Assembly: GCF_025639805.1 (NCBI RefSeq)
Contig: NZ_CP106735.1
Span: forward strand, 2,637,501 to 2,701,500
Length of the DNA stretch: 64,000 nt
Source: Reichenbachiella carrageenanivorans
GTDB lineage: Bacteria; Bacteroidota; Bacteroidia; Cytophagales; Cyclobacteriaceae
Reading direction: 5' to 3'
Part shown: in pieces, positions 52,714 to 62,009 of the stretch
Layout of the letters: each line of letters begins with the position of its first letter
Numbering within the stretch: position 1 is the stretch's first letter
Program-made: the position numbers and the translations under genes
Notes under the pieces: generated by a model
What the model saw: only the letters and a program-made list of their open reading frames with translations
Told to the model about the DNA's origin: nothing
Databases searched by the model: none

Positions 52714-54192
52714 TTATATCAAAAAACCTAAGATTAGATATAGTACAAAGGTCGCACCACCGGCAGTAAGGGCGTAGGGCAGTTGGGTGTTGACATGGTC
52801 TACATGGTCGCTGGCTGAAGCCATAGATGAGATGATAGTGGTGTCTGATATGGGCGAACAGTGATCGCCAAATACCCCACCGCCTATAGCGGCTGCTATG
52901 GCCAAATGAGGGTCGGTGCCCATCGACTGTGCCATGGGCACAGCGATAGAGATCATGATCGCAAAAGTGCCCCAAGAGGTACCTGTACTAAAGGCAATAA
53001 AGCAGCTCACCAAAAATACGATGGCAGGCACAAGGTTTGGCGAAAGCCAAGCCTTAGAAATTTCAGCTACGTACAAGCCCGTTTTCAGCTCTTTGCACAG
53101 ACTTCCTAATGCAAACGCGAATACCATCAGAATGGCCAATGAGACCATGCCCGACATGCCTTTGAGAGAGAGATCTACCATTTCTTTGATGCCCAATAGT
53201 CCTTGCGCCTTGTATATGCCCATGGCTACCAAGATTGCCGTAGCGACGGAGGTAAGCACAGAGGTAGAACCCGAGCCCTGACCCATGGCGCGCAAGGCCA
53301 GGTTGAGGAAATCGCCTTGGTTAGTGTCTAGCTCACTCCATCCCGTATAGATCAGCATGAGGGGCATCATTACGATCATGGTCGTGATGGGCAAGATCAT
53401 ATTGATGCTGCGGTGTGCGATGTTTGCCTTGGCATCGAGCATAGACACTTCGTCTGAGATCATAGGAGTAGCGCCATCAGCGATCAGCTTGCCCTCTTCT
53501 TTGGCACGGCATTCGGCTTTTTTCATGGGGCCGTAGTCCTTACCTGTGAAGATTACATAGGCTACGAGACTCAAGGCGAGAAAGGGGTAGAAATTATAGG
53601 GCAAGGCACGCATCATTGTGGCAAATGGCTTGTCAAATCCTTGCATCACGAGTAGCCCCATGATGTAGGCGCCCCAGGCGTTGAACGGGAAGATGATGCA
53701 GGAAGGAGCCGAACTAGAATCTGCCAAGTAGGCGAGTTTTTCTCTAGGTATTTTGAGGTTGTCGAATATCGGACGATAGAGCGTGCCTACGGTGAGGATA
53801 GAGATGTTGGATTCTACAAAAATGATGATGCCCGTGAGTGAGGCAAAAATCTGTACCAGTCGGCGGTTGCTTTGGTGTTTGGTTTCTTGGTGTTCGAGCT
53901 TACTTTTGACTACTTCGATAAATCCTGCCACACCACCAGATCGTTGGATCAGAGCGATGAGTGCACCTATGAGCAGGGTGAAAATAATGGTGCGGGTGTT
54001 GCCAGCGTCTTCGAATACAGCTACGAAGGCATTGAGTGTAGCAAAGGAACCAGAGAGTGGATTGCCACCATTGATGATAACCCAGCCGATCCAAATGCCT
54101 AGGGTGAGGGATAGAAATACCTGCTTGGTGCGTAGAGCCAGGCCTATGGCTACCAGAGGAGGAACTAACGACCAAAATCCGTATTCGCTCAT
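52714..54192 (-). CDS. NhaC-family Na+/H+ antiporter
   Basis: A 492-residue protein with about 12 hydrophobic helices, of the NhaC / Na+:H+ antiporter family. Signatures include the conserved LADSSSAPSCIIFPFNAWGAY near 170-190 and GTSWGTFAIMISIAVPMAQS and GGGVFGDHCSPISDTTIISS in the C-terminal half. It would export Na+ in exchange for H+ (or move organic acids), fitting a marine cell. It follows the TlpA gene by one base on the same strand. Confidence 0.92.
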   Translation of the reverse strand: MSEYGFWSLVPPLVAIGLALRTKQVFLSLTLGIWIGWVIINGGNPLSGSFATLNAFVAVFEDAGNTRTIIFTLLIGALIALIQRSGGVAGFIEVVKSKLEHQETKHQSNRRLVQIFASLTGIIIFVESNISILTVGTLYRPIFDNLKIPREKLAYLADSSSAPSCIIFPFNAWGAYIMGLLVMQGFDKPFATMMRALPYNFYPFLALSLVAYVIFTGKDYGPMKKAECRAKEEGKLIADGATPMISDEVSMLDAKANIAHRSINMILPITTMIVMMPLMLIYTGWSELDTNQGDFLNLALRAMGQGSGSTSVLTSVATAILVAMGIYKAQGLLGIKEMVDLSLKGMSGMVSLAILMVFAFALGSLCKELKTGLYVAEISKAWLSPNLVPAIVFLVSCFIAFSTGTSWGTFAIMISIAVPMAQSMGTDPHLAIAAAIGGGVFGDHCSPISDTTIISSMASASDHVDHVNTQLPYALTAGGATFVLYLILGFLI

Positions 54193-54193
54193 G

Positions 54194-54697
54194 TTATTGT
54201 ACGTCTCTTAAACTGGTCAACATGTCCTCGCTGTCCCACTTCACTGCGCCAGTGATTTTGCGAATTTGTTCGCCCTTGGTGTTGTAGATCATAGTAGTGG
54301 GTAGCGATTGGATACCGAGGTCTTGGATTTTTCCATTGAGTTTAGCAAAAGTTAGGTTGAAACCTCTTTCTTTTTCAAAGGTTTTGATCTTGTCTATGTC
54401 TTGGTCTGAGACCAAAAAGAAAACGTAGTTTTCGTCCTTGAGTCTATCGGCTGCTACTTGTATGTCAGGCATTTCGGCGATGCATGGCTTGCACCAAGTC
54501 GCCCAGTAGTTGATAAATACACGCTTGCCTATTAGGTCAGCCAGTTGGTAATAAGTGCCATCTGTGGCTTGGAAAAAGTGCTCGGGTTGCGGGGCGGTTG
54601 TTTCTATGGCTTCAGTATTGATTTCTCCGTTGGATTTGGGTGAAGAGCAACCAAAAACAAGGAAGGATAGCAGGCAAACGTATAGAGTTGTTTTCAT
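54194..54697 (-). CDS. TlpA-like thioredoxin lipoprotein
   Basis: A 167-residue periplasmic or outer-surface thiol-disulfide oxidoreductase. ATG at 54697 gives MKTTLYVCLLSFLVFGC, a lipoprotein signal with Cys17. The redox centre WCKPC in FINYWATWCKPC and the cis-Pro region SLPTTMIYN are present. It may act in cytochrome c or envelope thiol maintenance. It lies upstream of nhaC in the same direction with a single base between; the operon link may be accidental. Confidence 0.9.
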   Translation of the reverse strand: MKTTLYVCLLSFLVFGCSSPKSNGEINTEAIETTAPQPEHFFQATDGTYYQLADLIGKRVFINYWATWCKPCIAEMPDIQVAADRLKDENYVFFLVSDQDIDKIKTFEKERGFNLTFAKLNGKIQDLGIQSLPTTMIYNTKGEQIRKITGAVKWDSEDMLTSLRDVQ

Positions 54698-54793
54698 GTG
54701 GGAGTCGTATTTATCAAATTCCAAACATAGCATATTTTTCATAGGATATGTTTTTAAAAATGATTATATTCAGACAAACAACTCTACGTCAAA

Positions 54794-55372
54794 ATGAAAA
54801 ATACTTTAGCACTCCTGTTCTCTGTTTTTATAGTGAGTTCTGCACAGGCACAAACTCGCTGGAAAGCAGACCCTGCACACTCCTCTATACAGTTCGAAGT
54901 TTCACATTTAGCTATATCTACCGTGTCAGGTAAGTTTACGGAATTTAGTTGTGAGCTACAATCTAAAAAGCACTCATTCGAAGGTGCGAAAATCGATGCC
55001 AAAGTCGAAGTAGGGAGTGTGACCACCGACAACCTGACGAGAGACAAGCACCTGAAAGAAGATGATTTTTTCAATGCTTCCAAATATCCACAGATGACTT
55101 TTGTAAGTGAGTCGTTTAAAAAAATGGAGAATGATCAGTATGAAATATCAGGCACACTCACGATCCGAGATGTGAGTAAAAAAATAACATTTCCAGCTAC
55201 CTATAGTGGTATGATCAATATGGGTAATCGGACGATTAGCGCATTCAAAGCCAATTTTAAGATCAATAGATTTGATTACAAATTGACGTGGGATGATACT
55301 TTGGATACAGGCAGCCTCGTAGTGGGTGAGGACGTAAATGTTCAGCTGAATTTAGAACTCGTAAAGATTTAA
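54794..55372 (+). CDS. YceI family periplasmic protein
   Basis: A 192-residue lipocalin-like protein. A signal peptide of about 20 residues (cleaved after AQAQ) is followed by the YceI beta-barrel, with WKADPAHSSIQFEVSHLAI at the N-terminus and DDFFNASKYPQMTF as the family signature. Such proteins bind isoprenoid quinones or fatty acids. It has its own terminator at 55396-55428. Confidence 0.93.
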   Translation: MKNTLALLFSVFIVSSAQAQTRWKADPAHSSIQFEVSHLAISTVSGKFTEFSCELQSKKHSFEGAKIDAKVEVGSVTTDNLTRDKHLKEDDFFNASKYPQMTFVSESFKKMENDQYEISGTLTIRDVSKKITFPATYSGMINMGNRTISAFKANFKINRFDYKLTWDDTLDTGSLVVGEDVNVQLNLELVKI

Positions 55373-55395
55373 CGAGTAAATTAATTATATAAATG

Positions 55396-55428
55396 GGAAG
55401 AGGTTTTCGAAAGGAGACCTCTTTTTTT
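55396..55428 (+). terminator. Rho-independent terminator
   Basis: AGAGGT (55399-55404) pairs with ACCTCT (55417-55422) around a T/A-rich loop, extended by flanking A-T pairs, then seven T residues. It closes the YceI transcript. Confidence 0.85.
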
Positions 55429-55561
55429 GATGCGATTTAGATCCATCTGCCGCAGATATAACTATTCTTTTTTCCTGTCAATTTTTTCCATAATATTGAC
55501 GGGCGTTACAAAAAACAACGGCATAGCGTCGGTTGGTCTGTAGCGCAACAACAACCAAAAT

Positions 55562-57061
55562 ATGAGTCAGACAGATACAGATCAGTTTAGTAGTCGATGG
55601 GGAATCATTTTAGCGTCGCTAGGAATGGCCATTGGTGCGGGCAACCTTTGGCGCTTCCCCAGATTAGCTGGGCAATACGGCGGCACCTTCATCCTCTTAT
55701 GGATTTTATTTTTGTTTATCTGGTCGATACCACTGCTTTTGGCAGAATTCGCCATTGGCAAGAAATTTAAAAAAGGAGTGATAGGCTCTTACGCCCAGCT
55801 GGCAGGCAAAAAGTATACGTGGATGGGTTTTTTCATTACCATCTGTACTTTGGGGATTGCTTTTTATTACTCAATCGTGACTGCGTGGGCTTTGCGCTAT
55901 TTTGGATTTTCACTTGCTAATTTATTTTCAAGTCAATCGCTCAGTGAAAAACTCGTAGAGAATCCAGAGTATCTCAATCAGTTTTGGACCTCCATTTCTA
56001 ATGCCAACTGGATCACTGTAGGGTTATATATCATGAATATATTCCTTGGTGTATTTGTACTATCTAAAGGCATACAAAAAGGTCTGGAAAAAGCCAATCG
56101 TATATTGATTCCCAGCTTGTTCGTTCTATTGCTGATCATAGCTGCGCTGGCGCTCAATATGGATAATGGCATTCGAGGATTGGAGTACATGTTTTCTATC
56201 CATTGGGCGGATTTTTCTAATGCTAAAATCTGGATAGAGGCCTTGACCCAATCGGCCTGGTCTACAGGTGCAGGCTGGGGACTGATGATGACCATATCCT
56301 CATACTCTAGAAAAAATGAAGAGATCACCCTCAATACTTTTATTAGTGCTTTTGGAAACAATACCGCTTCGCTAGTAGCAGGCATGGCGATACTGCCCGC
56401 AGTATTTGCGCTGGCACCGTCTTACGAAGGGGCTGTGTCTTATCTGCAGTCTGGCAATCAGGCCTTGACATTCACGATTATACCCAAATTGTTTGCGACG
56501 TTCCAAGGTGGAGATATCTTGTCGTTGATCTTTTTTGCGGCGTTGTTTTTGGCTGCTTTTAGTTCGCTGTTACCCATGATAGAACTCTTTGCCAGAAACA
56601 TGAATGACTTAGGGTTTACCCGAAAAAAAGCTATGACGCGAGTGGTCATTTTCTTTATCATTTTTGGATTTCCTTCTGCCTATTCTTTGGATTTTTTTTC
56701 CAATCAAGATTGGGTGTGGGGGGTAGGGTTGATCGTTACGGGGTTGTTTATCCTGTTTGCGGTAGTGAAAGCTGGCGCTAAAAAATTTAAAGAAGAGCTG
56801 ATGGATGAAAATTCAGATTTTAAAGTCTCTACACGTTATTTTGTGATTTGTATGAGTGGCAATATGGTCTTGGCTATATTTCTAATCTACTGGTGGCTAT
56901 CGCAAGGTTATAGTGCTTATCCGTGGTTTGATGCGGATGGCCATTGGAATGTATTCGATGTATATAGTAATGCAACCACTTTGACGCAATGGGCCGCGGT
57001 GATGCTTGTTGGGATAGTGATGAATAAATTTTTGTACAACAAATTCGCAGCAAAAAAATGA
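55562..57061 (+). CDS. Sodium-dependent neurotransmitter-symporter (SNF) family transporter
   Basis: A 499-residue LeuT-fold Na+-coupled transporter with about 12 helices. The first-helix motif GMAIGAGNLWRFPRLAGQYG and the helix-6 region SAWSTGAGWGLMMTISSYS hold Na+ and substrate contacts. It is closest to MetP-type amino-acid importers, since its stop codon overlaps (ATGA) the start of a tiny MetS-like gene. Likely substrates are methionine or alanine. Confidence 0.93.
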   Translation: MSQTDTDQFSSRWGIILASLGMAIGAGNLWRFPRLAGQYGGTFILLWILFLFIWSIPLLLAEFAIGKKFKKGVIGSYAQLAGKKYTWMGFFITICTLGIAFYYSIVTAWALRYFGFSLANLFSSQSLSEKLVENPEYLNQFWTSISNANWITVGLYIMNIFLGVFVLSKGIQKGLEKANRILIPSLFVLLLIIAALALNMDNGIRGLEYMFSIHWADFSNAKIWIEALTQSAWSTGAGWGLMMTISSYSRKNEEITLNTFISAFGNNTASLVAGMAILPAVFALAPSYEGAVSYLQSGNQALTFTIIPKLFATFQGGDILSLIFFAALFLAAFSSLLPMIELFARNMNDLGFTRKKAMTRVVIFFIIFGFPSAYSLDFFSNQDWVWGVGLIVTGLFILFAVVKAGAKKFKEELMDENSDFKVSTRYFVICMSGNMVLAIFLIYWWLSQGYSAYPWFDADGHWNVFDVYSNATTLTQWAAVMLVGIVMNKFLYNKFAAKK

Positions 57062-57174
57062 GTGCTTCAGCAATTTTTGGAATGATCTTGATTTTAAGTA
57101 TAGTGATCGGCGGGTTTGTATATTTCCTGTCTATGGCTATTCGCAATGAATCTAAGAAAAAAGAAGATTCGTAA
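57058..57174 (+). CDS. MetS-like small subunit of Na+ amino-acid transporter
   Basis: A 38-residue single-helix protein starting MSASAIFGMILILSIVIGGF and ending in a charged tail (RNESKKKEDS). It overlaps the transporter stop by ATGA, so translation is coupled. Size, position and the S-A/I-S-A-I-x-x-M-I-x-x-x-x-x-I-x-G-G motif match the MetS family, small subunits of the MetPS methionine/alanine importer. Too short for normal ORF calling. Confidence 0.82.
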   Translation: MSASAIFGMILILSIVIGGFVYFLSMAIRNESKKKEDS

Positions 57175-57257
57175 TTTTTAGTGTCCTACATCTTTGTGTT
57201 TTAAAGCCCGAATGAAGAATTTCGAGCTTCCAATTTTCAATTTCAAAAAACAAGTCC

Positions 57258-57728
57258 ATGGAGAAGATCGATTCACTCAATCAGGTTGCCGAATTTCATA
57301 AAACATTCAAACACCCCATAGTGGATACACCAGCGATACCTGATGCTAAGCGTTGTGCCCTTCGGGTAGAGTTGATCTCTGAGGAATTGAAAGAGTTACA
57401 GGAAGCCATCGAAAACAACGACTTGGTGGAAGTAGCCGATGCCTTGTGTGATATTCAGTACGTACTGTCAGGGGCGGTACTAGAGTTTGGACTAGGTAGT
57501 AAGTTCGTGGAGCTATTCAACGAAGTGCAGCGCTCCAATATGAGCAAAGCCTGTAAAACCATGGCAGAAGCGGAAGCAACTGTGAAGCATTACAAAGAAA
57601 ACAAAGGCACCGATAGCTACATCAAAGAAGCGGATGGATTGTATCTCGTATACCGCAAGGAAGATGACAAGACCTTGAAATCTGTGGATTACTCACCAGC
57701 AGACTTGAAGGGGATATTGGGGGAATAA
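57258..57728 (+). CDS. MazG-like NTP pyrophosphohydrolase
   Basis: A 156-residue all-alpha pyrophosphohydrolase. The core has EELKELQEAI (E-E-x-x-E metal motif) and VEVADALCDIQYV (E-x-x-D). The C-terminal 50 residues, predicted to be an extra helical-beta extension, are of unknown role. It resembles PRA-PH/MazG family proteins that hydrolyse NTPs or modified nucleotides. The neighbour on the minus strand converges 8 bases away. Confidence 0.85.
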   Translation: MEKIDSLNQVAEFHKTFKHPIVDTPAIPDAKRCALRVELISEELKELQEAIENNDLVEVADALCDIQYVLSGAVLEFGLGSKFVELFNEVQRSNMSKACKTMAEAEATVKHYKENKGTDSYIKEADGLYLVYRKEDDKTLKSVDYSPADLKGILGE

Positions 57729-57736
57729 AAGTTCAT

Positions 57737-58873
57737 CTATTTCCTTTTCATCACCTCTTCATACACCTCATACACCTGATGGGTGATGTGTTCCCATTCG
57801 TAGGCTTTGGCCTCAGCGATACCCCAGTCCGACATTTCCTTTCGGATATCTTCGTGTAGATATAGCTTTTCTATTTTGTCGGTCAGGGCTTGTAGGTCTC
57901 TAGGTTTGGGGAAGTACTCGTCCCATGGCGATTTGATTACGTTGAGATATCCTTCATTACCAAACCCGGCCACTGGCGTGCCACAGGCCATGGCTTCTAA
58001 TAGTACAATACCGAAACTCTCTCCATAGATGGCTGTCGCCAAAAGTACATCTGCCGTGCGAATCAAGTTGGCTTTGATCTCTTCGTCGATAAAACCCAAA
58101 AAGATCACATCGTCCAAGTTGTTGTCTTTCACAAAATCCAGAGCCTCTTGTTTTTGTTCGCCGTCTCCTGCGATCAACAAGCGGATGTCGGGGTATTTGG
58201 CCTTCAGTGTTCTAAAGGCTTTGAGTGTGTAAAATAGCCCTTTTCGTTCTTCGAATCTGCCTAAAAACAGTAGATTGAATTTACCATCCTTGTACTCAGC
58301 CAAGGGCTCGAATGAGGTGTTGAACTGCTCAGGGTTGATCCCATTGGGGATGATGGTGGGATCTTTGGATAGGAAAGATTTCACGTACTTGGATTGCGAT
58401 TCAGATACCGAAATCATATGATCGGCCACTTTCCATACTAGGCTTGCCGCCAAAGGCATCAGAATAGGGCCTACGAATTTCTGCATCAAAAAAGTGTCTG
58501 CAGGGGTGTCGTGAAACGTGCCCACATGTTTGGCTTTGGAGTAGTACCGCACCTGATAGGTCATAAATGGTGTCCATCCATTGTGAAAATGGAGAAGATC
58601 AAATTGCTCCTCGGCTAAATACTTTTTTAGTTCTTCTACTTCTTCGCCTTTAGCGATGTTGATGTCGATCTCAGTACCACCCCATAGATTGGTGCTGCGG
58701 CCTTTGCCGATGAGTTTTACGTTTGGATCCGTGATGGATTCTGCATTTACGTTTGGGGCTATAATCTTAACCTCGTGCCCCATTTTTCTTAAATAAATAG
58801 CTAGGTTTTCGATATGGGCTTTTACACCACCTGGTCTGGACCAGTCGTACGGACATACTTGAGCTATCTTCAT
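57737..58873 (-). CDS. GT4 glycosyltransferase, PimA-like
   Basis: A 378-residue GT-B enzyme. ATG at 58873 (MKIAQVCPYDWSRPGG) matches the family; the open frame extends to 58927. The N-terminus and GRFEERKGLFYTLKAF and GESFGIVLLEAMACGTPVAG (E-x7-E) resemble mycobacterial phosphatidylinositol mannosyltransferase PimA. In this context (phospholipid-type genes next door) a lipid-linked polyol acceptor is plausible, but a polysaccharide role is also possible. It is divergent to the phospholipase-D gene. Confidence 0.85.
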   Translation of the reverse strand: MKIAQVCPYDWSRPGGVKAHIENLAIYLRKMGHEVKIIAPNVNAESITDPNVKLIGKGRSTNLWGGTEIDINIAKGEEVEELKKYLAEEQFDLLHFHNGWTPFMTYQVRYYSKAKHVGTFHDTPADTFLMQKFVGPILMPLAASLVWKVADHMISVSESQSKYVKSFLSKDPTIIPNGINPEQFNTSFEPLAEYKDGKFNLLFLGRFEERKGLFYTLKAFRTLKAKYPDIRLLIAGDGEQKQEALDFVKDNNLDDVIFLGFIDEEIKANLIRTADVLLATAIYGESFGIVLLEAMACGTPVAGFGNEGYLNVIKSPWDEYFPKPRDLQALTDKIEKLYLHEDIRKEMSDWGIAEAKAYEWEHITHQVYEVYEEVMKRK

Positions 58874-59029
58874 AGAAAGGGATACTTGATTAAAGACGCA
58901 AAAAAACAATATTTTGAAGAGTGTCAAGCATTACTTGTCATTTTTTAGCAATACTGGATGTGTAGCCTTCGGTAATTGCGCTTTTCAACTAATTTTGCTG
59001 TTTTCTTTTTCTAACCCATCAAAAATAAA

Positions 59030-60148
59030 ATGACAGGACAGGTATTGGTAGACTCAGAGGCGTTTAAGATTCGCTTTGAGGCATTAGCCGCTAAGGCGCA
59101 AAAAAGTATATACATCCAAGCCATGTCTTTTGAAGGAGATACCGTGGGTGAGTGGCTCATAGATACCCTGGTGGCTTCTCCCGCAAAGGATATTCAGTTG
59201 TGCCTCGATTCTTATTCTAAGTTTGTGATCAATGACCGTTTTATCTATAGTCTGGGCTATTTCAAAGATGAAGCATTTCGGGAGGAGGTGAAAAACACAG
59301 CGGCTATCATCGCCAAGGCAAGGGCGCACGGTATCCAGGTGAAATACACCAATCCATTAGGCTTTTTGTTTTTGAAATACCCACACCGCAACCATAAAAA
59401 AATGGTAGTGATCGACGAAGAGGTTTCCTTTATTGGTGGGCTCAACTTCTGCGAGCACAATTTTGAATGGCACGACATGATGGTGGAGATGCATAGTGTG
59501 GACATGGTGAAGTCGCTGTCCAACGACTTTCACCGCTCAGTTGCTGAAGACGATCAATCCACGGTAGACGAATTAGGAGATACCAAAATGTACTACCTCG
59601 ATGGCTACAGAAGCAAAGAGATTTATAAAGAAGTCTTTCGTCATATCGACGAAGCGAAGACGTCCATTCAGATTTTTTCTCCCTATGTTTCAGATCCGCT
59701 ACTCAGCTACGCAAGAAATCATAAGCAAGATGGTGTGCAGTTGGATATTGTGTCGCCAGGGATCAATAACAAGAATATATTCAAAGCCATTCTGACCAAT
59801 GAATTGATGAAAGGGTATTTCAATTTCTATGAATATCAGGGTAGAATGTCGCACCTTAAAGCCATTTTGATCGATGGTAAGCAGCTGATTTGTGGAAGTA
59901 GCAATTTTGACTTTATCAGCTATTATTTTGAAGAAGAAGTAGTGATGATTACAACTAATCAGGAAATAGTACAAGATTTTATCAGCAAAATATCAAAGCC
60001 AGACCTTGCAAACAGTATTTTGAAAAAAAGTTTGGGGGATAAACGGAGCATCGTTGTCCCACTATTGTTCGCTGGCATCAGTAGGCTTTGTCATCTAGTG
60101 GCGACAGTTATCAATTTGAAATATATCTTTCAAAAGTCATCACACTAG
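59030..60148 (+). CDS. Phospholipase-D superfamily protein (cardiolipin synthase-like)
   Basis: A 372-residue protein with two HKD motifs: HKKMVVIDEEVSFIGG at about 121-136 and HLKAILIDGKQLICGSSNFD near 277-296. Both catalytic His-Lys-Asp sets are intact. No N-terminal membrane helices as in ClsA; a hydrophobic stretch is present at the C-terminus (VPLLFAGISRLCHLVATVI). It would transfer or hydrolyse a phosphatidyl group. A TAATTTTG box at 58990-58997 may be its -7 element. It leads toward the CDP-alcohol gene. Confidence 0.88.
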   Translation: MTGQVLVDSEAFKIRFEALAAKAQKSIYIQAMSFEGDTVGEWLIDTLVASPAKDIQLCLDSYSKFVINDRFIYSLGYFKDEAFREEVKNTAAIIAKARAHGIQVKYTNPLGFLFLKYPHRNHKKMVVIDEEVSFIGGLNFCEHNFEWHDMMVEMHSVDMVKSLSNDFHRSVAEDDQSTVDELGDTKMYYLDGYRSKEIYKEVFRHIDEAKTSIQIFSPYVSDPLLSYARNHKQDGVQLDIVSPGINNKNIFKAILTNELMKGYFNFYEYQGRMSHLKAILIDGKQLICGSSNFDFISYYFEEEVVMITTNQEIVQDFISKISKPDLANSILKKSLGDKRSIVVPLLFAGISRLCHLVATVINLKYIFQKSSH

Positions 60149-60157
60149 GACGAAAGC

Positions 60158-60185
60158 TTGAAGTGCAATATTTAGTTTAAATTTG
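60158..60185 (+). promoter_or_regulatory. Putative Bacteroidota promoter
   Basis: TTG at 60158-60160 and TAAATTTG at 60178-60185, 17 bases apart, fit the -33/-7 layout of the Bacteroidota primary sigma factor. The start ATG of the CDP-alcohol gene is 58 bases downstream. Confidence 0.5.
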
Positions 60186-60242
60186 CAGCCGCATAAGAGC
60201 TAGCGTTCGATTGACCAAAATTGAAACAATAATACGCATCGC

Positions 60243-61196
60243 ATGTTACGTAGCATAAGAAATCACTTCCATAATCATAATGAAGAAGTAAAGGCCACCA
60301 TCAAATTGATGGATATCGAAGAAAGATTTGATATGGCATTTAGCCGGTTCTTTGGATTGTATTTTGCTAAAATGGGCAAATTCTTTAATATGACGCCTAC
60401 TCAGGTATCCATTATTAGTTTAATTATTGGTGTGGCTGGCGGTTATATGCTCTTTTATCAAGACAGTTGGGTGATTACGGTTTGGGCCTCAGTGCTCATT
60501 ACACTCGCAGGTGTACTGGATAGCGCAGATGGTCAGTTGGCAAGAATGACTGGTCAATCTACGGAATTGGGGAGGTTTATAGATGGTTTTATTGATAGTG
60601 CGATATTTATCGCTTGTTACTTGTCTGCTTGTGCATACTATGTGCAAGGGGAGATGGGATGGTCGATCTTTTTATTAGCGATTCCTGCGGGAATGGTATC
60701 GCATATCTTTGCTTCTCAGGTGTATGATTTTTATAAGAGCGAATTTCTTTACTACATAGCAGGATCTGAAGGATCCAAAGTAAAAAAAGTGGAAGAGCTA
60801 ACAAGTACAGCTGAAGAGACTGGGTTTTGGGATAAGTTTTTTCGAGCGATAGAAATCGATTATACCAAGAGACAATGGATGCTAGTGACTCGTACGGAGG
60901 AAATGAGAGACGTCTACGAAGAAGTGGCATTCAACGACGATACCCGAGAGCAGTTTGTAGAAAGATATAGAGCTACTTTCCATCCAATTATGTTTTGGTG
61001 GGCGCTCGTAGGAGGTACAAATACACACCGTACCTTGATCATGCTATTTAGTGTTATGGGGAGGTTCGATTTGTATTTAATTGTGTGTTTGATCAAATTG
61101 ATTCCTATTGCCATAGTGATGCTAGCGCAAAAATTCCTAGATGAAGACTTCTTGAAACAACTGAAATACCAGTTTGTAACTCAGAAATCTGCCTAA
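60243..61196 (+). CDS. CDP-alcohol phosphatidyltransferase family protein
   Basis: A 317-residue membrane enzyme with the exact catalytic signature D-G-x2-A-R-x8-G-x3-D-x3-D, seen as DGQLARM...GRFIDGFID at about 97-119. It transfers a phospho-alcohol from a CDP-activated donor. It is longer than phosphatidylglycerol-phosphate synthases owing to an insert of about 80 residues at 175-255 (KKVEELTSTAEETGFWDKFF starts it). The next gene is a nucleotidyltransferase that could make its CDP-polyol donor. Confidence 0.9.
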   Translation: MLRSIRNHFHNHNEEVKATIKLMDIEERFDMAFSRFFGLYFAKMGKFFNMTPTQVSIISLIIGVAGGYMLFYQDSWVITVWASVLITLAGVLDSADGQLARMTGQSTELGRFIDGFIDSAIFIACYLSACAYYVQGEMGWSIFLLAIPAGMVSHIFASQVYDFYKSEFLYYIAGSEGSKVKKVEELTSTAEETGFWDKFFRAIEIDYTKRQWMLVTRTEEMRDVYEEVAFNDDTREQFVERYRATFHPIMFWWALVGGTNTHRTLIMLFSVMGRFDLYLIVCLIKLIPIAIVMLAQKFLDEDFLKQLKYQFVTQKSA

Positions 61197-61273
61197 TTTC
61201 ATTATCTATTCGGTAATATATCGTTGATAATTCGCTAACATTGCGCTCCTTATCAACTGATTACAATCTTTAT

Positions 61274-62008
61274 ATGGTCTGTGTAATACTCGCCGCTGGC
61301 AAAAATCTACGTTTGAATTTGGGACTACCGAAATCTGCTTTGACAGTAGGAGGGCAAAGCCTAATGGAACGTCACATTGACCAATTTCAAAAGATAGGTG
61401 TTACAGATTTTGCGGTAATTACTGGTTTTCATAGACCAGCTTTAGAAGAAATTTGTGACGATATTCGCTCAAAGTATAACGCGAACATTACGACGATATA
61501 CAACGACAAATACGAGTTGGAAAACGGCTATTCGTTGTATGCAGCCAAAGATTGGGTGCGAGAGCTGGGAGAAGAAGAATTTTTCTTTACGATGGCTGAT
61601 CATTATTACGAGGAGGCGTTTCTTGAAGATCTCAAAGGCAAGTTAATTTTTGATCAGGGGGCTTATTTGAAGCTGGCTGTGGATGTGCCTGGTGAGCACA
61701 ATGGACACATTGACCTCGAAGATGTGACTAAGGTTGATGCCGATGACTACATTAGCCGTATAGGCAAAGAGATAGAAGGCTACAATTATTATGATACAGG
61801 TTTGTTCTATGTGAAGAAAAATGTATTTGATGTATTGGACCACATTGCCACTAATCAAAAGTTGTCTATTTCTAATTTGGTGACTCATTTGGCGGCTGAG
61901 AAAAAAGCTCGGGTGATCGAAGTGGTTGGCTACTACTGGAACGATATCGATACGCCAGAGGACTTTAAAAGTTCACAAGATCACTTGGCGTTGAGGGCTG
62001 CGAAATAA
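61274..62008 (+). CDS. Sugar/polyol-phosphate nucleotidyltransferase
   Basis: A 244-residue NTP-transferase-fold protein. ATG at 61274 (MVCVILAAGKNLRL) is preferred; the frame also allows TTG at 61241. The AAGKNLRLNLGLPKSALTVG signature holds the substrate Lys in PK. A DHYYE region and DIDTPEDF at the C-terminus place metal ligands. Such proteins beside CDP-alcohol transferases resemble the two halves of inositol-1-phosphate cytidylyltransferase / DIPP synthase. Nucleotide and substrate are inferred. It converges with dinB, 1 base away. Confidence 0.85.
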   Translation: MVCVILAAGKNLRLNLGLPKSALTVGGQSLMERHIDQFQKIGVTDFAVITGFHRPALEEICDDIRSKYNANITTIYNDKYELENGYSLYAAKDWVRELGEEEFFFTMADHYYEEAFLEDLKGKLIFDQGAYLKLAVDVPGEHNGHIDLEDVTKVDADDYISRIGKEIEGYNYYDTGLFYVKKNVFDVLDHIATNQKLSISNLVTHLAAEKKARVIEVVGYYWNDIDTPEDFKSSQDHLALRAAK

Positions 62009-62009
62009 A

